DNA from: CAVSCR01 sp963726575
GTDB lineage: Bacteria; Actinomycetota; Actinomycetes; JAHEKZ01
Length of the DNA: 64,000 bases
Reading direction: 5' to 3'
Assembly: GCA_963726575.1 (NCBI GenBank)
Contig: CAVSCR010000005.1
Span: 992,001-1,056,000 of the forward strand
Shown: positions 8,815 to 18,986 of the stretch, piece after piece
How the letters are laid out: each line of letters opens with the position of its first letter
How positions within the stretch are numbered: position 1 is the first letter of the stretch
Program-made: the position numbers and the translations under genes
Notes under the pieces: generated by a model
Database searches by the model: none
What the model saw: only the letters and a program-made list of their open reading frames with translations
What the model was told of the DNA's origin: nothing

Positions 8815-9450
8815 TCAGACGGCGTTCCGGGTGGTGATGACCTTGTCGACCAAGCCGTACTCGACCGCCTCGGCCGCGGTCAGGATCTTGTCGCGTTCGA
8901 TGTCCTTGGTGACCTGCTCCGCGGAACGTCCGGTGTGGGTGACCAGCATCTGCTCCAGCAGCGCCCGCATCCGCAGGATCTCGCGGGCCTGGATCTCGAT
9001 GTCGGAGCCCTGTCCACCACCGCCCTCGCTGGACGGCTGGTGGATCAGGATCCGTGAGTTGGCCAGCGCGAACCGCTTGCCCGGAGTGCCCGACGCCAGC
9101 AGGACGGCCGCCGCCGATGCCGCCTGACCCATGCAGATGGTCTGAATGTCGGGCTTGACGAACTGCATCGTGTCGTAGATCGCCGTCATGGCGCTGAACG
9201 ACCCACCTGGGCTGTTGATGTACAGCGAGATGTCGCGGTCTGGATCCAGCGACTCCAGTGTCAGCAACTCGGCCATGACGTCGTTGGCGACCTCGTCGTA
9301 GATGGGGATGCCCAAGAAGATGATGCGTTCGTCGAACAGCTTGGTGTAGGGGTCCCACTGCCGTTCACCTTGTGGCGTCCGCTCGATGAACTTGGGGACG
9401 ATCCGGCTCTGCGGGTTGGGCAGGTGCTGGAACGAGTTCGGGTTGCTCAC
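8815..9450 (-). CDS. clpP2: ATP-dependent Clp protease proteolytic subunit ClpP2
   Basis: Serine protease subunit of the Clp complex. With the GTG start at 9450 the product is 211 residues, normal for the family. This start has a strong AAGGAG Shine-Dalgarno seven bases upstream and leaves a 40-base gap to clpP1, whereas longer readings would overlap clpP1. The nucleophile serine is in GQAASAAA, the catalytic histidine in LIHQPS, and the acid in IERDKILTAAEA. Actinobacteria carry two different ClpP proteins that form mixed tetradecamers; this copy, with sequence KFIERTPQGER near its N-terminus, is the second of the pair. Confidence 0.95.
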   Translation of the reverse strand: MSNPNSFQHLPNPQSRIVPKFIERTPQGERQWDPYTKLFDERIIFLGIPIYDEVANDVMAELLTLESLDPDRDISLYINSPGGSFSAMTAIYDTMQFVKPDIQTICMGQAASAAAVLLASGTPGKRFALANSRILIHQPSSEGGGGQGSDIEIQAREILRMRALLEQMLVTHTGRSAEQVTKDIERDKILTAAEAVEYGLVDKVITTRNAV

Positions 9451-9490
9451 GGTGTCTCCTTCGGTCGGGGGAACGTAGGTCGGCACCGGC

Positions 9491-10132
9491 TCAGCCGGTG
9501 CCACCCCCGCCCGATACCTGTCGGGCTGCGGCGACGACCTCGTCGACGAACCCGTAGTCCTTGGCCTCATCGGCAGTGAACCAGCGATCGCGGTCGGAGT
9601 CGGCCTCGATCTGGTCGACGTTCTGACCGGTGTGCGCCGCGATCAGCTCGGCCAGCTTCTTCTTGGTGTACAGCATCTGCTCGGCCTGGATCTTGATGTC
9701 CGACGCGGTACCGCCGAGACCGCCGGACGGCTGGTGCATCATGATCCGCGCATTGGGCAGCGCATACCGCTTGCCGGGGGCGCCCGCACTCAACAGGAAC
9801 TGCCCCATGCTGGCCGCCAGACCCAGTGCCACCGTCGACACGTCGCAAGCGACGAACTGCATGGTGTCGTAGATCGCCATGCCCGCCATCACCGAGCCAC
9901 CCGGAGAGTTGATGTAGAGGTAGATGTCCTTGTCGGGGTCCTCGGCGGCGAGCAGGAGCATCTGTGCGACCAACGCATTGGCGATGCTGTCTTCGACGAC
10001 GGAGCCGAGGAACACGATGCGTTCGCGCAGCAACCGCTGGTACACGGAGTCGTCGAACCCGGTCAGACTCGGCTGCGGGCTGCGCGCCGACGGCGTGATG
10101 AGGCCGGGTACCTCGAGGCGGTCGGTGCTCAC
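9491..10132 (-). CDS. clpP1: ATP-dependent Clp protease proteolytic subunit ClpP1
   Basis: Partner ClpP subunit. The nucleophile serine lies in GLAASMGQFLLSAG, the histidine in IMMHQPSGG, and the acid in DSDRDRWFTADEA; the C-terminus is Gly-rich (GGGGTG), as usual for actinobacterial ClpP1. The GTG at 10132 (213 residues) follows an AGGTGA Shine-Dalgarno eight bases upstream. An in-frame GTG at 10144 behind AAGGA is the alternative. It is transcribed with clpP2 (40-base gap) and lies downstream of tig. Confidence 0.95.
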   Translation of the reverse strand: MSTDRLEVPGLITPSARSPQPSLTGFDDSVYQRLLRERIVFLGSVVEDSIANALVAQMLLLAAEDPDKDIYLYINSPGGSVMAGMAIYDTMQFVACDVSTVALGLAASMGQFLLSAGAPGKRYALPNARIMMHQPSGGLGGTASDIKIQAEQMLYTKKKLAELIAAHTGQNVDQIEADSDRDRWFTADEAKDYGFVDEVVAAARQVSGGGGTG

Positions 10133-10276
10133 GGGCGCTGTCACCTGTCCTTCGCTGGCCCATGTCGGGCGACTACTGATGCCCGTCGGCACGGGCCTAT
10201 GGGGACCTTAACGCCGAGGACCCTGCGGGCCATCCAGGACGAGGGGGGTGTTCGCTCAAGGGTGAACGGGACGCGA

Positions 10277-11619
10277 TCAGACGGGTGCGTCCTCGATCGG
10301 TGGTGGAGTCGGGATCGGCCGCGTCGTCGGCGGCAGCGTCCTCAGCCGCCGTCTCGTCAGCGATCGGCTCCGGGCTCATGTCGACCGGGTTGCCGTCGGT
10401 GTCCTCGACGTGGGCGTGCTCCACTGCGTGCGCCAACGCCTTCACGCGCAACACCTCTCCGTACAGCATTCCCACCTGGCCCGCGTTCGCCACCGCCTGC
10501 GCGAACTGGTCAGGAGACATGCCGTACTGCGGCGCCTGCCGTACGAGGTACTCACTGAGCTCCGCCTGCGACACGGTCAGGTTCTCGGCGTCGGCGATCG
10601 CGTCGAGGATCAAGTCGCGCTTGAGCGTCTCGCGTACCTGCGTCACGAACTCGTCGCGGTGTGCATCGTCGCCGTGTCCGTCGGAGAAGTGCTCCTCCAA
10701 CTGCTCGTCGACCACGCTGTCCGGCAGCGGTACGTCCACGGTTTGTGTCAGCGCTGCAAGGACGGCATCGCGCGCCGCGATGAGCTGTTCGACCTGCTTG
10801 CGCGGCAACAGCTCTGACCGCAGTGCGTCACGCAGTTCGTCGAGCGTGTCGAACTCGCTCACGGTCTGCGCGAAGTCGTCGTCGAGAGCGGGAAGCTCAC
10901 GTTCCCGCACGGCCGTGACCGTTGCGGTGACGTCCACCACGTCAGCATCGAGCGTCTCCGAGCGAGGCATGGTGCTGAACGTGCCGCTCTCGTCAGCCGA
11001 CTTGCCGACGATCACCTCGTCCAGGCCTTCGAGCAGGTTCCCTGTGCCCACCTCGTAGCTCAGTCCGGTCGCCGACATCTCGTCGACCGGATCGCCGTCG
11101 TGCGTCGTGATCAGGTCGAGCGTGACGAAGTCACCCTCCTGCGCGGCCCGCTCCACCGGTTTCAGCGAGGCGAACCGCGCCTGCAGCCCTTCGACCTGCT
11201 CCTGCACGTCCTCGTCGGTCACCTCGGACCGCATCCACCGTCACACTGATCTCGTCGAGTGGCGGCAGGGCGATCTCCGGGCGCACATCGACCTCGGCGG
11301 TGAACTTCAGCTCAGCGCCGTCGGCGAAGTCGGTGACCTCGACCTCCGGCCGGCCGAGCACACGGATCTTGTTCTCCTCGACCGCCGCGCCGTAGGCCTG
11401 CGGCAGCGCCTCGTTGACGGCCTCCTCGAGCACCGCGCCACGCCCCACCCGCTGGTCGATCACGCGCGCCGGCACCTTGCCCTTGCGGAAGCCGGGGATG
11501 GACACCTGTTGGGCGATCTTGCGGTAGGCGGCATCGACTTGCGGAGTGAGCTCCTCGAAGGGGACCTCGATGCTCAGCCGGACCCGGGTCGGGCTCAGGG
11601 TCTCGACGGCACTCTTCAC
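10277..11619 (-). pseudogene. tig: Trigger factor, reading frame interrupted by two single-base insertions
   Basis: Ribosome-bound chaperone and peptidyl-prolyl isomerase. The ribosome-binding signature GFRKGKVP is in the N-terminal part, which starts at a GTG (11619) with GGAG upstream. The PPIase domain (GDFVTLDL, GNLLEGLDEVI) and helical C-terminal domain lie in a second frame. The frames join near 11228 at GTCCGAGG, where VTVDAV should run into EVTDEDV: one extra base. A second extra base near 10294 diverts the reading past the expected tail IEDAPV, whose stop lies at 10277. Removing two bases from 1,343 gives exactly 447 codons (446 residues), the normal size. For an important chaperone this looks more like sequence error than loss. 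Confidence 0.85.
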
Positions 11620-11672
11620 GACGGCAGGTCTCCTCGTTGGCTGGCGGTTGGCTGTCACATGGTCGACACTGT

Positions 11673-11748
11673 TGGTCGGGGCGGGGAGACTCGAACTCCC
11701 GATCTCCTGCTCCCAAAGCAGGCGCGCTAGCCACTACGCCACGCCCCG
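11673..11748 (-). tRNA. tRNA-Pro (anticodon TGG)
   Basis: Complete cloverleaf on the minus strand. A 7-bp acceptor stem pairs CGGGGCG with CGCCCCG, the anticodon stem pairs CCTGC with GCAGG around loop TTTGGGA (anticodon TGG), and the T loop contains GTTCGAGTC. The 3' CCA is encoded (11673-11675). It sits just upstream of tig, a position often seen in actinobacteria. Confidence 0.95.
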
Positions 11749-11840
11749 CGCGGGTCGCCGTCGAGTGTAGGGGACGTCGAGCCGTGCCTCTCCCGTCGCC
11801 GGTAGGCTCAGTTCAGGTCCTCGCCACCGGCGGCGACTCT

Positions 11841-11914
11841 GCGGGTGTAGCTCAATGGCAGAGCCCCAGCCTTCCAAGCTGGCCATGCCGGTTCGATCCC
11901 GGTCACCCGCTCCA
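11841..11914 (+). tRNA. tRNA-Gly (anticodon TCC)
   Basis: Complete cloverleaf on the plus strand. A 7-bp acceptor stem pairs GCGGGTG with CACCCGC, the anticodon stem pairs CCAGC with GCTGG around loop CTTCCAA (anticodon TCC), and the T loop contains GGTTCGATCCC. The discriminator base is T, followed by an encoded CCA. It is divergent from tRNA-Pro, with 92 bases between them. Confidence 0.95.
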
Positions 11915-12040
11915 CCGTGTGGTGACCCCTGCCGAGCAGGAGTCATCCTCTGCCCGCACCAGCAGGGTGACCCAGGCTCTCTGACCCGCCAGGGTCAAGG
12001 GTCGTCCTTGATCGCAGCAGGTGTCGGGAAGACCCAATCG

Positions 12041-14303
12041 CTAGGGGGCCGCCTCGCTCAGGGCGTTGGTCAGGAGAGTCACCAGCGCTTCGAGCTGAAT
12101 GTCGACCGCCTCGGCATCCTCGTCTCCGGCCCCGTCGAGGGCACGCGCTGCCAGTCCGGCCTTCGCGTCGATGAGCTCGGCGACCCTGGTGTCGACCGTC
12201 TGCGCGGCGACGATGCGCCAGGCGGTCACCGGCTGGTCCTGGCCGATCCGGTGGACACGGTCGATCGCCTGGGTCTGTTCGGCCGCGGTCCAGGACAGCT
12301 CGGCGAGGACGACGTTGGACGAGACCTGCAGGTTGATCCCGACTCCCGCCGCGGTCAGCGAGCAGACGATGACGTGCACGTCCTCGTCGTTGACGAACGC
12401 GTCGATGTTGCGCTGTCGTACGCGGGAGGTCTGGTCCCCGCGGATGGAGGTGTACTTGATGCCGCGGCGCTCCAGAGCCGCCTCGGCGGTGTCCATGACG
12501 TCGATGTGCTTGGCGAAGAACACGACCTTGCCCGCGTTGCGGCACAGCTGGGCGGTGAAGTCGGCGGCGAGCTCGGCCTTGGCCGTACCGATGCGCCGCA
12601 TCATGGCGAACACGTTCTCGCCGCTGCCCTCCTCGCCCGCCTCACGCAGCTCGCGGGACGCGACCCGCCGGACCAGCGCGTGGTCGATGCCGTCGCTCTC
12701 GTCCTTGGCGCGACGCGCGGCGAGCGCGCTCTCGTACCGCTTCACCAGGCGCTTGACGAGCCGGCGCTCGGCGTCACGGATCGACTTCGCCTGCGCGCCG
12801 GCGAGCTCCACCGGTACGTCCGCGATGCGCCGGGCGGGGATGTCCTTGGCCACTTCCTCCTTGCGCCGTCGGACGATCCCCTGCTCGATGACGCTCTGCC
12901 GAGCGGCCGGGTAGAAGCCGGACTCGATCGGCGTCCAGCCGTTGCCCTCGAGGGCCCGCAGGAGGTCCGGCGCCACCCGGTCGTTCTCGATCCAGCCGAG
13001 GAACTCCCAGATGGCGAGGAAGTCCTCGACGTCGTTGATCAGCGGCGTGCCGGTCAGCGCCATGAGCAGCGGCCGCGACGGTGCGCTGCCGGACCTTTCG
13101 CGACAGGTCGAGGACGTTGCGGGAGCGCAGCGAGGTCTTGTTCTTGATGAAGTGCGCCTCGTCGATGACCATCCCGCGGAAGCCGAACGTGCCGAGCCAG
13201 CCGACGTGCCGGTTGAGGATGTCGTAGTTGACGATGACGATGTCGGAGAAGGCGTCGACGGTCTCGCCGTCGCTGTGGATGACGGTCGCCGGATGGTCCG
13301 GCGTCCACATCGCCGCCTCGCGCGCCCAGCTCGTCTTGACGACGTTCGGCACGACGACGAGCAGCGGGAACGCCTTCGCGGAGCGTGCCGCCAGCAGCGC
13401 CTGCGCGGTCTTGCCCAGGCCGGGCTCGTCCGCGAGCAGGAACGTACGGTGGCCAGCTCGTCGCTGCCGCCACCACCTGCGCCTGGTGAGGCATCAGGTC
13501 CAGGCCCGGCGCGATGTGCGCACCGGACGGCTCAGGCAGCTCCATGCAGGACGTCGCACCTGGGGTGGCGGTCTCGAAGGAGCGCAGGAGCGGGCCGATC
13601 AGCTCCCAGTCGGCGAGCAGGCGAACCGGTGGGGCGGCGGCCGCCGGCGCGGCGGAGTAGTCCGGCGCGAGGAACGGGTTGGCGAGCTGCCGGGCCTTGA
13701 CGGACTGCGGCACGACCTGCCGCTCCTGCCGGACGGGCTCCGCGACGGGCTCCGCGACGGGCGCGGGCGGCGCCTCCGGCGCGGCCATGCCCGCCTTCTG
13801 GCGCAGCTCGCGCGATCGCGTCCTTGGTGCCCGGCAGGAGGGCCGGCGTCGTCGGTGAGCAGCCTCAGCAGCGAGGCGTTGCGTGCCGCCGTACGTGCCA
13901 GGGCCTCGGCCACGCCCTCGATTCGCCGGAGCTGGGCGTTCCGGGTGCGCTCGGAGGGGATCTCCTTCGCCTCGACACGCAGCTCCCGGACCAGCAGCGC
14001 GACAGCCTGAAACGTCGCCAGGGTGGTCGCCGTGACTTGGCCCCGCTGGACGCTCTTGAAGACCCTCCGCACGGCGTCGGCCAGCACCTCGACCGGCTCC
14101 TGGTCCTGACGTCGCTGCGGCGCGCGGGTTCGCTTGGACGCGCTGGATCTCTGCGGCGGCGGAAGACCGCGCGGCCCGAGCCGCGACGGCGTGTTCTCGG
14201 TGGCACTCCCACTCCCATGGGTCGACCGGATTGCCGTGACCTCACCGGGCTGTTCGCATCTCGTCCCACCGTGCCGCAGAACCTGCCTTCGGGCAGCCGA
14301 CAA
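12041..14303 (-). pseudogene. SNF2-family DEAD/DEAH helicase-like ATPase, broken by at least four frameshifts
   Basis: Swi2/Snf2-type ATPase. Read across frames, the order is: a helical N-terminal region (VEVLADAVRRVFKS), a linker, the ATPase lobe with Walker A DEPGLGKT (about 13,420) and Walker B box IDEAHFIKN (about 13,165), then the helicase C-terminal lobe with ALTGTPLIND and motif VI QAIDRVHRIGQ. Frames change near 13,840, 13,812, 13,455 and 13,090, each equivalent to one extra base. The N-terminal start is uncertain and 14303 is only the upper limit of the open frame. Role unknown; such proteins remodel DNA-protein complexes. It adjoins tRNA-Gly but no integrase is present. Decay and sequence error are both possible. 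Confidence 0.75.
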
Positions 14304-14475
14304 CGTGGGAGGAGGCGAACACCTGGTTCACGTCAGTGTACGGCCGAGCGGGGCCCGCTGGTCAGACCGGTCGCCGAACCCTCAAAGCGTCCTGCCCACG
14401 TCCCACTTCAGCGCAGGCCTCACCGTCATCGCGTCTCGTCGCCTCGGCCGCGTACCGACGGGCTACTTTCGTGGC

Positions 14476-15315
14476 ATGGCAGGTCTCCGCTTTGGTATTG
14501 ACATCGCCCAGCAACGCATGGAGTGGGACGACCTCCTCGGTCGGGTCCGCCGGAGTGAGGACCTCGGCTTCGACGGCGTGTGGGGGTTCGACCACTTCGT
14601 GCCCATGTACGGCGAGGGTCCCGGCAACTGCTTCGAGGGGATGACGACGCTGGCGGCGCTGGCGTCGGCCACCTCGCGGATCCGGCTCGGTCTGCTGGTC
14701 ACCGGGGTCACGTACCGGCACCCGTCGGTGCTGGCCGCGCAGGCGGTGACCGTGGACCACGCCAGCCACGGCCGGCTCGAGCTGGCCATGGGTGCTGCGT
14801 GGTACGAGGCCGAGCACCGGCAGCTGGGCATCGACTTCCCTGCGCTGGCGCAGCGGTTCGACCGGCTCGAGGACTGCTTGGAGATCATGACCCGGCTGTT
14901 CACCGGCGAGGTCGTCGACTACCAGGGCCACGTCCACAGCCTGGCCGGCGCGCAGCTGCGACCGACGCCGGTCCAGCAGCCGCACCCGCCGTTGTGGATC
15001 GGCGGGTCCGGGCGCAAGCGCACCCTCCCGCTGGTGGCCAGGTTCGCGGACGCCTGGCACTGCTACGAGTCGCCGAAGAACTTCCGCGAGCTGTCCTCGA
15101 TGGTGGACGAGCTGGCCAGCGCCGCCGGCCGGGATCCGGCCTCGATCGTCCGGGCGTCCTCGCTGTCCCTGTCCGAGCCCTGGGGCGAGGTCCGCGCGAA
15201 CGCCGAGGCGATGGTGGCGGCGGGGGTCGGGTACTTCGTCTGCGGGTGGCCCGAGGAAGGCGCGGGGAGGGTCGAAGAGTTCGTCACCCAGGTCCTGCCC
15301 GACCTCGCCGGCTGA
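14476..15315 (+). CDS. LLM-class F420-dependent oxidoreductase
   Basis: Luciferase-like monooxygenase-fold (TIM barrel) protein of 279 residues, most likely using coenzyme F420. The N-terminus LRFGIDIAQQRMEWDDL, the strand IRLGLLVTGVTYRHPS and the motif HPPLWIGGSGRKRTLPLVA are characteristic of the F420 subgroup. The ATG at 14476 gives the expected N-terminus; the frame is open for 114 codons upstream, but that stretch has no family resemblance. It stands alone on the plus strand, convergent with the lipid operon, whose last stop is 35 bases away. The substrate cannot be inferred. Confidence 0.85.
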   Translation: MAGLRFGIDIAQQRMEWDDLLGRVRRSEDLGFDGVWGFDHFVPMYGEGPGNCFEGMTTLAALASATSRIRLGLLVTGVTYRHPSVLAAQAVTVDHASHGRLELAMGAAWYEAEHRQLGIDFPALAQRFDRLEDCLEIMTRLFTGEVVDYQGHVHSLAGAQLRPTPVQQPHPPLWIGGSGRKRTLPLVARFADAWHCYESPKNFRELSSMVDELASAAGRDPASIVRASSLSLSEPWGEVRANAEAMVAAGVGYFVCGWPEEGAGRVEEFVTQVLPDLAG

Positions 15316-15349
15316 CCCGCGGCGGGCCAGGCTGCAACCGCGTCCCACG

Positions 15350-16915
15350 TCAGCGACGCTGATCGCCGACACGTTGGGATCGGGCAGAGCCTGCCTGATC
15401 ATGCGGCGCACGCCGTACCGCTCGACGGTTCGAGGGTCCGCTTTCGGCGGCGGCGGCAATGTTTCGGATCATGGAGCCGAAGACGATTCCGTGGAATGGT
15501 GCGATGCCCTGCCAGTACGCATGTCCGGCTAGACCCCGCGGGTGGAACAGCGCCCGTTGCCGCAGGAGGGTCGAGCTGCCGGCGGCTTGGACGCTGAACT
15601 CCAGCCAGGCCAGCCCGGGCAGGCGCATCTCGGCGCGAAGCCGAAGGAGCTGGTCCGGGATGCGTTCCTCGACGCGCCAGAAGTCCACGACGTCGCCGAC
15701 CGCGAGTCGGTCGGGGTTGCGGCGCCCACGCCGCAGCCCGACTCCTCCGACGGCGCGGTCCATGGCTCCCCGGGCCCACCAGGCCAGCGGGAAGGAGTAC
15801 CAGCCGTGCTCGCCCCCGATCGCGTCGAGCACGGTCCACAGCTGATGCGGCGTCGCGCGGACGAGCTGTTCGCGGACGTCGCGGTACAGAGTGCCGCCGG
15901 TCCAGTCGGGGTCCCCGGGCCAGGGTTGGGCTGAGGTCCCGGGATAGGACGCCTCGCTCCACCGGGTGTCGACAGTGGCCTCCCGTACGTGGGTCAGCGC
16001 CCTCCGTACCGCCTGGTCGAAACCGGTCCGACCACCGGGCGGGTCAGCGATGTAGGTGGCGATGTCGTGTTCGTGGCAGACCACCTCGTGTCGCAGCGAC
16101 TCCACCAGCGGCCGGGCGATCGACGCGGGCACGGGGGTGATCAAGCCCACCCAGTGCGAGGACAGCCCCGGCGTCAGCACCGGCACGGGGACGATGAGCC
16201 GTGGCCGCAGCCCCGCAACGGTGGCATAGCGGCGCATCATGTCGGCGTAGGTGAGCACGTCGGGACCGCCGACGTCGAACGTCCGGTTCACCTCCGGGGG
16301 CAGGTCGGCCGCGGCGACGAGGTAGCGCAGCACGTCGCGCACGGCGATGGGCTGGATCCGGGTGCTGACCCACCTCGGCGTGGTCATCGCCGGGAGTCGT
16401 TCGGTGAGGTAGCGCAGCATCTCGAACGACGCCGATCCCGATCCGATGATCACCGCCGCGCGCAACTCAGCTGTCGGGACGCCGGATCCGCGCAAGATCT
16501 CTCCGACCTCCTGGCGAGACCGCAAGTGCTCCGAGAGCCGGTCGCCCGGCACCTCGGGCGGCACCAGCCCCCCCAGGTAGACGATCCGACGTACCCCGGC
16601 GGCGTTCGCGGCGGCCGCGAAGATCCGCGCCATCGCCGCGTCCTCCACGGCGAACGACGGTCCTCCGGTCAGGCCGTGCAGGAGGTAGTACGCCACATCG
16701 ACGCCGTGCAACGCCTCGGCGACGTCCATCGGGTCGGACGCGTCACCGGGGACCACCTCCACGTGCGGCAACCACGGTCGGTCCCGGAGCTTGTCCGGTT
16801 GACGCGCGAGCACCCGCACGGTGAATCCTGCGTCGAGCAGGGCCGGGACGAGCCGCCCACCGATGTATCCGGTCGCCCCCGTCACCAGGACCCGGCCGGT
16901 CGGAGTTCGTGTCAC
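15350..16915 (-). CDS. NAD(P)-binding SDR/epimerase fused to a DUF2867 domain
   Basis: 521-residue protein. The N-terminal half is an atypical short-chain dehydrogenase with nucleotide-binding motif VTGATGYIGG (about residues 11-20) and the strand VRRIVYLGGLVPP. The C-terminal 180 residues match the DUF2867 type (WSFPLAWWARGAMDR-like region, LPGLAWLEFSV, ALFHPRGLAGHAYWQ). It is the last gene of the six-gene operon: its GTG start overlaps the stop of the methyltransferase gene as GTGA (16912-16915), implying translational coupling. Such SDR-DUF2867 proteins accompany Cfa/DUF1365 clusters, but their reaction is unknown. Confidence 0.85.
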   Translation of the reverse strand: MTRTPTGRVLVTGATGYIGGRLVPALLDAGFTVRVLARQPDKLRDRPWLPHVEVVPGDASDPMDVAEALHGVDVAYYLLHGLTGGPSFAVEDAAMARIFAAAANAAGVRRIVYLGGLVPPEVPGDRLSEHLRSRQEVGEILRGSGVPTAELRAAVIIGSGSASFEMLRYLTERLPAMTTPRWVSTRIQPIAVRDVLRYLVAAADLPPEVNRTFDVGGPDVLTYADMMRRYATVAGLRPRLIVPVPVLTPGLSSHWVGLITPVPASIARPLVESLRHEVVCHEHDIATYIADPPGGRTGFDQAVRRALTHVREATVDTRWSEASYPGTSAQPWPGDPDWTGGTLYRDVREQLVRATPHQLWTVLDAIGGEHGWYSFPLAWWARGAMDRAVGGVGLRRGRRNPDRLAVGDVVDFWRVEERIPDQLLRLRAEMRLPGLAWLEFSVQAAGSSTLLRQRALFHPRGLAGHAYWQGIAPFHGIVFGSMIRNIAAAAESGPSNRRAVRRAPHDQAGSARSQRVGDQRR

Positions 16916-18249
16916 GGTCTGCGCGAACCTGGCGCCGCGATGGCGGGTGCCGCGCCGTCGCGGCGCTGCAGCCGCAGCAGGCTGACATCGATATACCCGG
17001 TGCGGAACCCCGCCTCGCAGTAGGCGAAGTAGTACTCCCAGGTGCGCCGGAAGGTGTCATCGAAGCCCATGGTGGCCACGGTCTCCCATTGGGCGAGGAA
17101 ACGCTGGCGCCAGCAGTGCAGCGTGCGGGCGTAGTCGGTTCCGTGATCGTCGCGCTGCGTGATACGCAGGCCGGTGTGCTGGGCGAGGGTCGTCTCGATC
17201 GCGTCGATCGAGGGGATCAGGCCGCCGGGGAAGATGTGCTTGTTGATCCAGGTGTACGTGCGGCGGCTGATCCTCATCCGCTCGTGCGGCATGGTGATGG
17301 CCTGCAGAGCCACCAGCCCGCCTGGCTTGAGCAGGGCGTCCAGGGCCGCGAAGTAGGTGGGCCAGTAGTCCGCTCCGACCGCCTCGATCATCTCCACGCT
17401 CACCACTGCGTCGTACTGCCCGACCGCGTCGCGGTAGTCCTTCAGCTGGATCGTGACCTGGTCGTCGACGCCGGCCTCGTGGACCCGCGCTTGGGCCAGC
17501 CACTGCTGCTCGACGGACAGGGTCAGGGAGGTCACGGTGGCGCCGCGCTGGGCAGCGCGGATGCTGAGGGCGCCCCAGCCGGTACCGATCTCCAACACCT
17601 GGCTGCCTGACCGCACACCGGCGGCGTCGAGCACGCCGTCGATCTTGCGCAGCTGGGCTCGGGTGAGCCCGTCGCTGTCGCTGTCGTTGACGAAGCTGTC
17701 GTGGGGGTCGAACCAGGCGCATGAGTACGTCATGGTCTCGTCGAGGAAGGTCGCGAACATCTCGTTCGACAGGTCGTAGTGGGCCTCGACATTTCGCCGG
17801 GCCACCGCCGCGTTGTTCGACTCCCGGTGTCCGCGCACTTGCTGCGCCCAGACCCGAAGCCCCTGCAGGCCCGGTGGGACGACGGTGGTGAGCTGGGTGG
17901 CCATCGCCGTCAGCAGGTCGGCCAGTTGCGGGGAGCTCCAGTCCCCGGCTTGATATGCCTCGCCGAAGCCGATGTTCGCGTCCTGGCCCAACCGTCGGAA
18001 CAACTGCGCCGGGCGGGCGATGTGCATGACCGGATCGTCCGGCCCGCCCGCTCCCCAGCGCTGTCCGTCGGGCAACTCGACCCGGATCGGTATGCGCCGG
18101 ACGGCGTTCCGGAAGATGAGCTCGGCCACACTGGCGCGAACCGACGGCCTGGGGATGTCGACCGGGACCGGACGGGCGCGCCTCGCGGACCCCGAGGTGC
18201 CTTCCAGATGCGACGGCATGGGCCACGGGCTGATGGCGGACGAACTCAC
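16912..18249 (-). CDS. cfa: Cyclopropane-fatty-acyl-phospholipid synthase family methyltransferase
   Basis: SAM-dependent enzyme that methylates or methylenates unsaturated acyl chains of membrane phospholipids. The 445-residue product has an N-terminal lipid-binding region and a Rossmann methyltransferase domain with VLEIGTGWGALSI. The family motifs HYDLSNEMF, YSCAWF, VSVEMIEAVG and TWINKHIFPGG follow. The GTG start at 18249 overlaps the DUF1365 stop (GTGA) and follows a strong AGGAGGGAG Shine-Dalgarno. With an FAD oxidoreductase and DUF1365 beside it, the product could be cyclopropane, furan or 10-methyl fatty acids; sequence alone does not decide. Confidence 0.93.
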   Translation of the reverse strand: MSSSAISPWPMPSHLEGTSGSARRARPVPVDIPRPSVRASVAELIFRNAVRRIPIRVELPDGQRWGAGGPDDPVMHIARPAQLFRRLGQDANIGFGEAYQAGDWSSPQLADLLTAMATQLTTVVPPGLQGLRVWAQQVRGHRESNNAAVARRNVEAHYDLSNEMFATFLDETMTYSCAWFDPHDSFVNDSDSDGLTRAQLRKIDGVLDAAGVRSGSQVLEIGTGWGALSIRAAQRGATVTSLTLSVEQQWLAQARVHEAGVDDQVTIQLKDYRDAVGQYDAVVSVEMIEAVGADYWPTYFAALDALLKPGGLVALQAITMPHERMRISRRTYTWINKHIFPGGLIPSIDAIETTLAQHTGLRITQRDDHGTDYARTLHCWRQRFLAQWETVATMGFDDTFRRTWEYYFAYCEAGFRTGYIDVSLLRLQRRDGAAPAIAAPGSRRP

Positions 18250-18986
18250 TGGACTCCCTCCTGAGGGACGTGCGGTGTGCGGGGCAGCACGGGGATGCGG
18301 CGTAGCCACAGTCGGATCCCGTGGAACCTGATCAATGCGGAGACGCGGTGGGTGCCGAAGGGGTGGCGTAGCAGGGTCCGGACCAGCCGGCGCCGGGTGG
18401 CCGGCTGACGGGTGCCGCGCAGTTGGACCAGGAAGACGGTCTGGTCGTCCTGCTGCAGCGACAGCGCAACCGACAGGTCGTCGCCCGGCCGGCTGACCCG
18501 CATCTGGTAGGCGCCGCCCATCGCGAGGAACGGGGAGACGTAGAAGGCCTTGGCGGTCTCGGCCCAGCCGTGCTCGTCGGGCCGCAGCAGGTAGCAGTGG
18601 CGCTCGCCGTAGGTGTTGTGCACTTCCGCCACGACGCATTCCGCGCGGCCGTCGGGCCGGGAGCACCAGTACAGCGTGATCGGGTTGAACACGTGGCCGA
18701 GCGCGCGGGCATTGGCCAGCATCACCACCTCTCCGCCCTCGAGGTCGACGCCCTGGGTAGCCAGCCAGGTGTCGAGGTTCTCCCGGATCGAGCCTCCTGA
18801 CGCGCCGAGATGGTCGGCTGCCTCGAACCGGCCGAACGGACGCAGCCACCAGGGCAGGGCCGGAAGTGCGTCGAGGTCGACCAGCCACAGCGAGATCCGG
18901 TGCGTGAACGTCCGGTTGACCTTCTGCCGCCGGGTGTGGACCACTTCGGCGTCATAGAGGGCCGGCAGTACCGCGAAGTCGGACAT
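18246..18986 (-). CDS. DUF1365 protein
   Basis: 246-residue member of DUF1365 (COG3496), a family almost always linked to Cfa-like methyltransferases and FAD oxidoreductases. Recognisable parts are TFTHRISLWLVDLD near the N-terminus, ALGHVFNPITLYWC in the middle and VAEVHNTYGERHCYLL after it. The ATG at 18986 overlaps the stop of the upstream gene as TGATG and its own stop overlaps the next start as GTGA, so it is coupled on both sides. The biochemical role is not established; a helper in acyl-chain modification is inferred from context. Confidence 0.9.
   Translation of the reverse strand: MSDFAVLPALYDAEVVHTRRQKVNRTFTHRISLWLVDLDALPALPWWLRPFGRFEAADHLGASGGSIRENLDTWLATQGVDLEGGEVVMLANARALGHVFNPITLYWCSRPDGRAECVVAEVHNTYGERHCYLLRPDEHGWAETAKAFYVSPFLAMGGAYQMRVSRPGDDLSVALSLQQDDQTVFLVQLRGTRQPATRRRLVRTLLRHPFGTHRVSALIRFHGIRLWLRRIPVLPRTPHVPQEGVQ

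Noticed and set aside
11673..14303. Integrated element beside tRNA-Pro and tRNA-Gly
   Set aside because: No integrase, no repeated tRNA 3' end as an attachment site, and the tRNAs sit in a conserved position next to tig.
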